This document shows, piece after piece, positions 1 to 5,585 of a DNA stretch of 7,119 nucleotides. The notes below the pieces were generated by a model. It was not told the origin of the DNA. It made no database searches and worked only from the letters and a program-made list of their open reading frames with translations. The stretch is from an uncultured Collinsella sp. GTDB taxonomy: Bacteria; Actinomycetota; Coriobacteriia; Coriobacteriales; Coriobacteriaceae. Within the stretch, counting starts at the first letter, position 1. Each line of letters begins with the position of its first letter. The DNA lies in assembly GCA_900765185.1 (NCBI GenBank), contig CAAFQT010000135.1, positions 1 through 7,119 on the forward strand, given 5' to 3'. A program made the translations under genes and the position numbers.

Positions 1-21
1 AGACGTGTGCTCTTCCGATCT
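1..21. other. Illumina adapter remnant (non-genomic)
   Basis: The first 21 bases, starting AGACGTGTGCTCTTCC and ending GATCT, match the 3' end of the TruSeq read-2 adapter as I know it. They directly abut open coding sequence from base 22. This is untrimmed adapter at an assembly edge, so the GTG at base 5 and the five residues read from it are artefacts and not a gene start. Confidence 0.95.
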
Positions 22-673
22 CGCTAAGTGCGAGCAGCTTATTGGCGAGAACGGCGCGGCGCGTGTGACCGTGGTCGATGGCGACCGCGTATTCCTCGGC
101 TCCAACGAGGGCGGCATCCGTGGCGATGCGCGCTATGTGCTCGATCGCTTCGATCTGGCATACATGAAGCAGTTCGACGTAGTCCACTCGGGCAACTACT
201 GCTTTACCGAGCGCGAGCTCCCCAAGCTGAAGGCTGCAGGCATCACCGTATCGTTTGACTTCTCGGACGATTCCACCGATGAATACTATGAGCAGATTGC
301 CCCGTTTGTCGACTTCGCCTTCTTTAGCGCTGCCGATGCTGCAAGTGAGGATGAGATTCGCGAGCGCCTCGCTTGGGTTAAGAATTTGGGCCCGCGCTTT
401 GTGTCCGCAACGGCGGGCGCCGAGGGCTGCATCGCCTATGACGGCGAGCGCTACTATCGCCAGCTGGCAAAGCCCGTAACGGACATGAAGGACACCATGG
501 GAGCCGGTGACTCGTTCCTGACCTCATTCCTGATGTGCTATCTCGATTCCGCCAAGCGCGGCGAGGACGGACCTGAGGCCATTGAGCGTGCGCTCGATTT
601 TGCGGCAGGTTTTGCCTCGACCGTGTGCGGCATGGAGGGCTCTTGGGGCCACGGAGCTCCGATCACCGAGTAG
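22..673 (+). CDS. PfkB-family sugar kinase, fructoselysine 6-kinase-like (5' truncated)
   Basis: This is the C-terminal part of a ribokinase/PfkB-fold kinase, which would transfer ATP phosphate to a sugar or sugar adduct in the cytoplasm. The first intact genomic codon is at 23. The signature DTMGAGDSF is present, with the GAGD catalytic aspartate codon at 509-511. The segments DGDRVF, FDVVHSG, FDFSD and IAYDGERYY line up well with E. coli FrlD as I recall it. By that comparison roughly the first 70-80 residues, which hold the N-terminal substrate aspartate and the Gly-Asn motif, lie beyond the contig edge. The gene ends with TAG at 671-673. A second PfkB kinase follows 118 nt downstream, and the two share the stretch LGPR...IAYDGER, so they are tandem paralogs. 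The TLG motif before the nucleotide-binding part reads TAG (Thr-Ala-Gly) here. The family call is firm; fructoselysine as substrate is inference. Confidence 0.9.
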
Positions 674-690
674 CCTGAGAAAGCGCTGGG

Positions 691-709
691 AGGCTTGGGG
701 CTGAAGCCT
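691..709 (+). other. Small hairpin in leader between the two PfkB genes
   Basis: AGGCTT (691-696) and AAGCCT (704-709) form a 6-bp stem around the loop GGGGCTG (697-703). No T-run follows, so it is not a terminator by itself. Its loop repeats the 5' arm of the terminator-like hairpin at 747-774, which could let the two compete. Confidence 0.4.
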
Positions 710-746
710 TGGCTGACTGACGCTAGATTACATCGGAATTCGGATA

Positions 747-774
747 GGGGCTCGCCTTGGGTGGGCCCCTTTTT
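747..774 (+). terminator. Rho-independent terminator or attenuator before the second PfkB gene
   Basis: GGGGCTC (747-753) pairs with GGGCCCC (763-769), seven pairs with one G-U, around a 9-nt loop. Five T residues follow (770-774). It can end transcripts of the upstream kinase. Because it finishes only 17 nt before the ATG at 792, no promoter fits between hairpin and start, so any transcript carrying the next gene from an upstream promoter must pass through it. Confidence 0.7.
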
Positions 775-791
775 GATTGCTGGAGAAGACT

Positions 792-1592
792 ATGGATATC
801 AAAGCATGTGCAGCTGGCTTTTGCTGTGCGGACGTGTACCAAAACATCGGCGTGTTCTATCCGACTGGCAATGGCATCGACTGGGGTATCCACCTGGCGC
901 GAATGGGCATATCGGTATCTGCGGTGTCGGTCGTCGGAAAGGACGAGTACGGAGACAAAATGCGCGAGGCGCTGGCTGCCGAGGGGTTCGACATCTCGCA
1001 TCTTCGCGTGGAGGACGGCGATACCTCGGTGATGCTCATGGCGTTGAAGGACGGCGTCGACCGCGTGCATCTCGAAGCGATTGACGGTGTCATGGAAACG
1101 TACCGACCAAACGATGATGACCGGGCATTTATCCTGGAGCACGATGTCATCCATACCGACCTGTTTGGAAACTGCTTAGACCTGCTGCCCGAATGGCACG
1201 AGGCAGGCAAGACCGTCGTCATGGACTTTTCGGTGTTCAGTCAAGATCCCGAATACGCCTGTGAGAACCATTTTCCTTACGTTGACTATGCCTTTATGTC
1301 GTTTGAGGAGGATAGCGCGGAGCTGCGCGACTGGGTGCGCCATGTGCAGGAGCTGGGCCCGCGCGTGGCAGTCGCCACACTTGGCGAGAAGGGAAGCATC
1401 GCCTATGACGGTGAGCGCTTCTATGAATGTGGGATCGTGCCGGCCGAGAAGGTTGTCAATACCGTGGGCGCCGGCGACTCGTATATCGCCGGATTCACCA
1501 AGGGTGTACTGGATGGGCTTGACGTGCCGGCGTGCATGCATGCCGGTGCCGAGCTTTCGTCCCGAGTCATTGGGTCGTTCGAACCGTACTAG
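792..1592 (+). CDS. PfkB-family sugar kinase, fructoselysine 6-kinase-like
   Basis: This is a complete 266-residue ribokinase-fold kinase, close to the usual length of FrlD-type kinases. The start is ATG 792, with GGAG at 782-785 placed 6 nt upstream; an in-frame TTG at 777 lies next to the terminator T-run and is rejected. Visible motifs are Asp14 in the N-terminal ADVY segment (substrate-binding position), Gly26-Asn27 in PTGNG, VVGKDEYGDKM near residue 50, ATLGEKGSIAYDGE in the C-terminal half, and VGAGDS with the likely catalytic base Asp229. The protein is cytosolic, with no signal peptide or membrane segment. It is a paralog of the truncated upstream kinase and starts a run of five closely spaced genes. 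It probably phosphorylates a ketose or ketoamine at C6. Fructoselysine is only one candidate, and no FrlB-type deglycase is visible here. Confidence 0.92.
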   Translation: MDIKACAAGFCCADVYQNIGVFYPTGNGIDWGIHLARMGISVSAVSVVGKDEYGDKMREALAAEGFDISHLRVEDGDTSVMLMALKDGVDRVHLEAIDGVMETYRPNDDDRAFILEHDVIHTDLFGNCLDLLPEWHEAGKTVVMDFSVFSQDPEYACENHFPYVDYAFMSFEEDSAELRDWVRHVQELGPRVAVATLGEKGSIAYDGERFYECGIVPAEKVVNTVGAGDSYIAGFTKGVLDGLDVPACMHAGAELSSRVIGSFEPY

Positions 1593-1606
1593 GAATAAAA
1601 GCCTGG

Positions 1607-1613
1607 AAAGGAG
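1607..1613 (+). promoter_or_regulatory. Ribosome binding site of the amidohydrolase-like gene
   Basis: AAAGGAG lies 6 nt before the ATG at 1620. It is a strong site in the 27-nt gap after the kinase stop codon and supports that start. Confidence 0.75.
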
Positions 1614-1619
1614 TGCAAG

Positions 1620-2480
1620 ATGGTAATCGATATGCTGGTCCAGCCCATGCTCTACGGCGAGATCTATACGCCAGGCGACGAGCCAGACGGCTTTGGTTTT
1701 TGGGAGCGTGAGTTTGGCATGGGGCACATGGGCCCCATGGACTGGGATGAGCTCGTGGCCGAAATGGATGTCTGCGATGTGCGGAAAAGCGTGCTCATGC
1801 CGCTCGATGTGACCACGGCGTGCGGCGGGCACTTTGGCACCAACGACCAGGTTGCCGCGCTTGTTGCCGCGCACCCCGATCGCCTATGGGGATTCGCGAG
1901 CGTGGACCCGCAAGTGAGTGGCGCCGCCGATGAGCTGGAGCGTGCCTTTACCGAGCTGGGGGCCAAGGGGCTCTGCCTGCATCCGGCAAAGCAAGGTTTT
2001 GCGCCCGATGATGCCGTGGCCGAGCCGCTCTACAAGCTCTGTGAGCGCTACAACAAGCCGGTGGTTTTCCATGCCGGTATGTCCTGGGAGCCGGGTGCGG
2101 AGCTTTCGCGAAGCCACCCGCTTGCGTTTGAGCACACCATCGCAACGCATCCGGATGTGCGCTTTAACCTGACGCACTTTGGCTGGCCCTGGGTGCGCGA
2201 GACCGTGGCGATGCTGCTCAAGTATCCCAATTGCTATACGGATGCCTCTATTACCTATATCGATTCGCCCGAAGAAATGATGCAGCGGCTCTTCACCGTC
2301 GATATGGGACCGCTGTGGTATGAGCGTGCCCTGTCTCATCAGGTGATGTTTGCCAGCGATACGCCACGCTTCCGCGCCTTCAAGCTCAAGCGGGCGCTTG
2401 ATACTGTGCCCATGCGCGATGAGGCGCGGGAGAATCTGTATTCCGGTACGGCGCTGCGTTTTCTGAAAGGTGATGAGTGA
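1620..2480 (+). CDS. Amidohydro_2-family TIM-barrel protein lacking the N-terminal HxH
   Basis: This 286-residue protein belongs to the amidohydrolase-2 group (COG2159-like), cytosolic metal-dependent hydrolases or decarboxylases. Family landmarks are GFASVDP, the LHP segment with His121, FHAG with His151, LTHFGWPW with His186 and FASDTP with Asp247, matching strands 5, 6 and 8 of the barrel. In typical members strand 1 reads IDxHxH and binds metal. Here it reads IDMLVQP, so both histidines are replaced (Leu6 and Gln8). Either this is a subfamily using a single or altered metal site, or it is not a classical hydrolase. No frameshift is apparent and the N-terminus is otherwise intact, so the loss looks real. 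The gene sits between a PfkB kinase and a YjbQ gene whose start is at its stop codon, which implies shared expression. Its substrate is unknown; a ring-opening, lactonase or C-C/C-N cleavage step on the kinase product is plausible. Confidence 0.88.
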   Translation: MVIDMLVQPMLYGEIYTPGDEPDGFGFWEREFGMGHMGPMDWDELVAEMDVCDVRKSVLMPLDVTTACGGHFGTNDQVAALVAAHPDRLWGFASVDPQVSGAADELERAFTELGAKGLCLHPAKQGFAPDDAVAEPLYKLCERYNKPVVFHAGMSWEPGAELSRSHPLAFEHTIATHPDVRFNLTHFGWPWVRETVAMLLKYPNCYTDASITYIDSPEEMMQRLFTVDMGPLWYERALSHQVMFASDTPRFRAFKLKRALDTVPMRDEARENLYSGTALRFLKGDE

Positions 2481-2481
2481 C

Positions 2482-2910
2482 ATGGTGACACTCGAGACAT
2501 TGAGCTATCTATCGACGGCGCCCGACCAGTTCATCGATATCACAGAAGATGTGCATGCCGCCATCGAGCGTAGTGCGGTGACCGATGGACTGGCAGCGAT
2601 TATTTTGTCGCATACGACTTGCGGCATCGTGGTGAACGAGGGGCTTCCGTGCGTGGAGACCGATCTCATGGAGACGCTCGATCGCATTGCCCCGCCCGAT
2701 GCCCCCTATGCGCATGCTCATTTCTTGCCGAGCTATGGTGCCACGGGCAATAACTCCTGTGGTCATATCAAGAGCATGATTTGCGGCAATAGCTGCTTCT
2801 TCCCCGTTCAAGACGGCCACATTGTATGTGGCGGGGCCCAGAACATCTACCTTGCGGAGTTCGATGGACCTCAGAAGCGAAAAGTGTTCGTTGAGGTGCT
2901 GGGCGAGTAA
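2482..2910 (+). CDS. YjbQ/UPF0047-family protein
   Basis: This 142-residue protein belongs to the YjbQ family (TIGR00149 type), for which weak thiamine-phosphate synthase activity has been reported in E. coli but whose physiological role is unsettled. Visible landmarks are SHTTCGIVVNE with His44, the GHIKS motif with His95, and the closing IYLAEFDGPQKRKVFVEVLGE-like strand. The usual GTWQ motif near the C-terminus reads GGAQ (117-120), so the conserved tryptophan is missing. Start choice: ATG 2482 begins one base after the upstream stop and has AAAGG 11 nt before it; the in-frame ATG 2473 would overlap the upstream gene by 8 nt but has that AAAGG only 2 nt away, and GTG 2470 has no usable site. 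Translational coupling with the amidohydrolase gene is likely. A role in the same catabolic pathway is inferred from position only. Confidence 0.88.
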   Translation: MVTLETLSYLSTAPDQFIDITEDVHAAIERSAVTDGLAAIILSHTTCGIVVNEGLPCVETDLMETLDRIAPPDAPYAHAHFLPSYGATGNNSCGHIKSMICGNSCFFPVQDGHIVCGGAQNIYLAEFDGPQKRKVFVEVLGE

Positions 2911-2937
2911 CAGTTGATGTCTGTGAGTCGGCGAGCT

Positions 2938-2944
2938 AAAGGAG
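2938..2944 (+). promoter_or_regulatory. Ribosome binding site of the BtpA/SgcQ gene
   Basis: AAAGGAG lies 7 nt before ATG 2952 within the 41-nt gap after the YjbQ stop. It selects ATG 2952 over an in-frame TTG at 2946 and an ATG at 2961. Confidence 0.75.
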
Positions 2945-2951
2945 ATTGACC

Positions 2952-3761
2952 ATGTCGTTTATGGCTTCGATGTTTGGGACCGAGAAACCGGTAATTGGCA
3001 TGCTGCATCTGCAGCCGCTGCCTGGCGATCCTCTGTATTATCCGGGCGGCAGCGTTTCGCGCGTGATCGATGCCGCCAAGCGCGATCTCGAAGCGCTGCA
3101 GTCGGGTGGCGTGGACGGCATTCTGATCACCAATGAGCTATCGATGCCCTACGAGCAGCATGTGTCGGCAGTGACCCTTGCCGCTATGGGGCATGTCATC
3201 GGAGCTCTTGCCGCAGATTTCTCGACCCCTTGGGGTGCAGAGGCTATTTATGACGGCGATGCCACGATCGAGCTGTGCGCCGCCGTTGAGGCGCAGTTTA
3301 CACGCTGCAATTTCTGCGGTGCCTGGGCTGGCGATCTTGGCCTGATCAATCGTGACTTTGCGCACACCATGCGCCGCCGTGCCGCCCTGCGTCTGGATGA
3401 CCTAAAGATGTTCCATTTCATCACAAGCGAGGGCGAGGTGTACCTTAACGACCGATCGACTCCCGATATTGCCGATTCGCCGGTATTCAACTGCCTACCC
3501 GACGCCCTTGTTATTGGCGGGTCTGCTGCCGGGCGCGGCGCTTCGGGCGAGCTTGCCGACGAGGTGCGCGTCCGTGTTGGCGATGTGCCGGTGGTATGTG
3601 GAACGGGATGTCGCGAGAATACCGTTGCAGACGTGTTTTCGCATTATGATGGCGCGTTTGTCGGTACCTGCCTCAAGCGAGACGGCAAGCTCGACGCCCC
3701 TGTCGAAGCCGAACGGGTCGCGCGGTTCATGGCTGCCGCCCGTGCCGCGAGAGGGGAGTGA
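2952..3761 (+). CDS. BtpA/SgcQ-family TIM-barrel protein
   Basis: This 269-residue predicted TIM-barrel enzyme belongs to the BtpA/SgcQ family. In E. coli sgcQ lies in an uncharacterised sugar operon, while cyanobacterial BtpA was linked to photosystem I biogenesis; the reaction is not established. Landmarks are KPVIGMLHLQPLPG near the N-terminus (residues 12-25), SGGVDGILITNE, DALVIGGSAAGRGAS, VPVVCGTGCRENTVAD and the closing FVGTCLKRDGKLDAPVE, the last giving a phosphate-binding-type barrel end. The middle is divergent from typical members: the usual GVNVLxND segment reads WGAEAIYDGD and the HVKHA-like segment is replaced by a sequence around ITSEGEVYLND. The stop TGA (3759-3761) is 5 nt before the FGGY kinase start. 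Neighbouring kinases suggest it acts on a phosphorylated sugar derivative; that is inference. Confidence 0.9.
   Translation: MSFMASMFGTEKPVIGMLHLQPLPGDPLYYPGGSVSRVIDAAKRDLEALQSGGVDGILITNELSMPYEQHVSAVTLAAMGHVIGALAADFSTPWGAEAIYDGDATIELCAAVEAQFTRCNFCGAWAGDLGLINRDFAHTMRRRAALRLDDLKMFHFITSEGEVYLNDRSTPDIADSPVFNCLPDALVIGGSAAGRGASGELADEVRVRVGDVPVVCGTGCRENTVADVFSHYDGAFVGTCLKRDGKLDAPVEAERVARFMAAARAARGE
3753..3758 (+). promoter_or_regulatory. Ribosome binding site of the FGGY kinase
   Basis: GGGGAG lies inside the last codons of the BtpA/SgcQ gene, 8 nt before ATG 3767. It favours this ATG over the overlapping in-frame GTG at 3758. Confidence 0.65.
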
Positions 3762-3766
3762 GCGGC

Positions 3767-5284
3767 ATGCCGTACTATCTTGGCATCGACATTGGAACGA
3801 GTGCGTCCAAGGGCGTGTTAATTGATGCGGAGTGTCGAATTGTGGCGCAGGCATCTTGCCAACATGAAACCGAGAACCCTCAGGATGGTTGGTATCAGCA
3901 CGATACAGAAGCGATTTGGTGGGGTGATTTTTGCCGGCTGTCTCGCGAGCTTATCGAGTGCGCGGGCATCGAGGCGAGCCAGATCCGCTGCGTAGGGTTG
4001 TCGGCTTTGGGCTGTGATTGCGTGCCAGTCGATGAAGATTGCCACGCCTTGGCTCCGGCAATTCTCTACGGGGTCGATGCTCGCTCGAAGCCGCAGATTG
4101 ACGAGCTTCTTTCCGAATATGGTCCCGATCGCGCTCGCCAGCTCTTTGGACACGATCCGTGTTCGTCGGATATCGCCCCTAAGGTCCTTTGGTTTAAGGA
4201 GAATATGCCCGAGGTCCATGAGCGGGCGGCGAAGTTTCTTACGGCTTCGTCCTATCTATGCGCCAAGCTTACCGGCAGGTTTACGATCGACCGTTACCTT
4301 GCCGAGGATTTCCTCCCCTTATACGATCGCGGGACGTGGCAGGTTAATGAGCGCGGGTGCGCGCGGTTCTGCCGTCCCGACCAGATGGCCGAAGTCATGG
4401 CGGCGACCGATATCGCCGGTGTAATCACGGATCGGGCGGCGGTTGAAACCGGTCTTGCGAGGGATACGCCGGTGCTTGTCGGAACAGGCGATTCGGGCGC
4501 CGAGGCGATTTCTACCGGAGTGTTCTGCCCCGGGGACATGATGGTGCAACTCGGGAGCACGGCCTACTTTATCTATTTGGCGGACCATATGGTCGATGAC
4601 GCTCGTCTGTGGCCAGGGACATTCATCATCCCCGGAACTTACGGTATCTGCGCCGGCACCAATACAGCAGGTGCGTTGACGGCGTGGTTGCGACGCGAGT
4701 TGTACCGCGATGCCGTGGATGCCGAACGCTCCGGCGGCCCCGATGCCTATGAGGTCATGGCGCACGATGCCGGACAGGTAGGTCCTGGAGCGGATGGCCT
4801 GCTGTGTCTTCCATACTTTGCGGGCGAGCGCACCCCGCTCAACGATCCCGAGGCGCGTGGCGTGTTCTTCGGACTGACCGAAAGGCATACCCGGGGTCAT
4901 ATGGTTCGCGCGGCTTTGGAGGGGGTCGCCTATACGGTTGCAGCGCATGTTGATATTATCGAGCGAGATCATGGATTGCCTATCGAGCACATCATGCTCG
5001 TGGGTGGCGGAACTAAGAATCCGGTATGGATGCAGACGATTGCCGATGTCTGCGGGCGCGCAGTTTCGGTTGCGAAGGTCACGGTGGGCGCATGTTTTGG
5101 CGATGCCCTTATGGCGGCACTTGCTGGCGGCGCCTATTCATCATGGGGTGAGCTCGCCCGGGTTCTTGGGGTCGCACAAACGATCGAGCCTGATATGGAC
5201 GCTCATGAGCTGTACACATCGCGCCGCCATATCTTTGATGAGCTATATGCGCGAAATTGCGACCTTATGCACGAGTTAGTGTAG
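3767..5284 (+). CDS. FGGY-family carbohydrate kinase (xylulokinase-like)
   Basis: This is a complete 505-residue kinase of the FGGY/actin-fold family, which phosphorylates free sugars or polyols with ATP in the cytosol. The length is normal for the family. Motifs in order are LGIDIGTSASKG (Asp8, phosphate loop 1), GLSALGCDCV (77-86), YGVDARS (101-107), GTGDSGAEAIS with catalytic base Asp242, QLGSTAY, GERTP (353-357) with the following DPEARG signature, and LVGGGTKN (glycines 413-415, adenosine motif). The XylB-type MHG triplet after GLSG is absent (ALGCDCV instead), so xylulose should not be assumed; it looks like the subfamily with YGxDxR. It is the last gene of the operon, only 5 nt after the BtpA/SgcQ gene, and probably phosphorylates a sugar released by the upstream enzymes. 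The exact substrate is unknown. Confidence 0.93.
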   Translation: MPYYLGIDIGTSASKGVLIDAECRIVAQASCQHETENPQDGWYQHDTEAIWWGDFCRLSRELIECAGIEASQIRCVGLSALGCDCVPVDEDCHALAPAILYGVDARSKPQIDELLSEYGPDRARQLFGHDPCSSDIAPKVLWFKENMPEVHERAAKFLTASSYLCAKLTGRFTIDRYLAEDFLPLYDRGTWQVNERGCARFCRPDQMAEVMAATDIAGVITDRAAVETGLARDTPVLVGTGDSGAEAISTGVFCPGDMMVQLGSTAYFIYLADHMVDDARLWPGTFIIPGTYGICAGTNTAGALTAWLRRELYRDAVDAERSGGPDAYEVMAHDAGQVGPGADGLLCLPYFAGERTPLNDPEARGVFFGLTERHTRGHMVRAALEGVAYTVAAHVDIIERDHGLPIEHIMLVGGGTKNPVWMQTIADVCGRAVSVAKVTVGACFGDALMAALAGGAYSSWGELARVLGVAQTIEPDMDAHELYTSRRHIFDELYARNCDLMHELV

Positions 5285-5297
5285 CGCCGCCGAATTG

Positions 5298-5315
5298 CCC
5301 CACGCTCTTATGGGG
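5298..5315 (+). terminator. Weak hairpin after the FGGY kinase
   Basis: CCCCA (5298-5302) pairs with TGGGG (5311-5315) around an 8-nt loop, 13 nt after the kinase stop. No T-run follows, so it would terminate poorly; the stronger hairpin at 5477-5521 is the better candidate. Confidence 0.3.
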
Positions 5316-5350
5316 GCTGCGTTGTGCGATTCGCATGTCCCTTGAGGGTC

Positions 5351-5381
5351 GTGGGCAAAAAATGCCAAATATGAGTACTGT
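5351..5381 (+). repeat. Left 31-bp inverted repeat
   Basis: This is a perfect reverse complement of 5550-5580. It contains a small internal hairpin, GGCA and TGCC around an A-tract (5354-5366). Confidence 0.95.
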
Positions 5382-5406
5382 CACAAATTTAGTAGCAGCA
5401 AAATTT

Positions 5407-5450
5407 GGCTCTTGAGGTCCAAGTTGAGTGTCTGCGGACAACTTAAAGCC
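5407..5450 (+). other. Interior stem-loop of the inverted-repeat element
   Basis: AAGTTG (5421-5426) pairs with CAACTT (5439-5444) around a 12-nt loop, and the outer GGCT (5407-5410) can pair with AGCC (5447-5450) across an internal loop. This is modest evidence that the element's interior is structured RNA or DNA. Confidence 0.35.
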
Positions 5451-5476
5451 GTCTAATATGTCCCTGGGTATGCTAA

Positions 5477-5521
5477 AACGACCTGATAATGAACAGTTGT
5501 ACATTATCAGGTCGTTGTTTT
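5477..5521. terminator. Bidirectional Rho-independent terminator between convergent operons
   Basis: Bases 5477-5491 and 5502-5516 form a perfect 15-bp stem (core CGACCTGATAATG) with a 10-nt loop. On the + strand it is followed by GTTTT; on the - strand the matching flank reads TTTTAGC. It can therefore end the sugar operon from the left and the tcdA-tatD transcript from the right. It lies off-centre inside the inverted-repeat element. Confidence 0.75.
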
Positions 5522-5549
5522 GGTGCAAAATAATGTGACCAGTTTTACA

Positions 5550-5580
5550 ACAGTACTCATATTTGGCATTTTTTGCCCAC
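5550..5580 (-). repeat. Right 31-bp inverted repeat
   Basis: This is a perfect reverse complement of 5351-5381. Its outer end is 5 bp from the tatD stop codon (5586-5588 on the - strand). Confidence 0.95.
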
Positions 5581-5585
5581 CGAGG

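Larger units (their letters stand above)
5351..5580. mobile_element. 230-bp element with perfect 31-bp terminal inverted repeats (MITE-like)
   Basis: The 31 bases at 5351-5381 (beginning GTGGGCAAAAAATGCC and ending ATGAGTACTGT) are exactly the reverse complement of 5550-5580. Identity stops abruptly at both outer ends (C5350 and C5581 do not pair). The 168-bp interior is AT-rich compared with the flanking genes and has no convincing coding frame. It holds two further hairpins. There is no exact target-site duplication; the flanks GAGGGTC and GAGGTC are only similar. The right end stops 5 bp from the tatD stop codon, and the left end is 66 bp after the kinase stop. A non-autonomous mobile repeat, a structured intergenic repeat family, or a large bidirectional terminator would all fit; only the repeat structure itself is seen directly. 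Confidence 0.65.

Noticed and set aside
5..673. Apparent complete gene starting at GTG 5
   Set aside because: The start codon and the next residues lie in adapter sequence; the gene is 5' truncated and should begin at the first genomic base, 22.
701..729. Possible promoter: CTGAAG (701-706) and TAGATT (724-729) with 17-bp spacing
   Set aside because: The -35 matches the consensus at only about half of its positions, so it is not reliable enough to annotate.
1176..1874. 232-codon antisense open frame, and similar ones at 723-1154, 1884-2483 and 4319-4990
   Set aside because: They lie opposite well-supported genes with clear family motifs and have amino-acid compositions typical of antisense frames in GC-rich DNA.
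3767..5284. Naming the FGGY kinase xylB
   Set aside because: The MHG substrate motif of xylulokinase is absent and no xylose isomerase is nearby.
5265..5528. 87-codon open frame on the - strand across the kinase 3' end and the repeat element
   Set aside because: It starts at TTG inside the terminator region, has no ribosome site, overlaps the kinase end and has no recognisable protein features.
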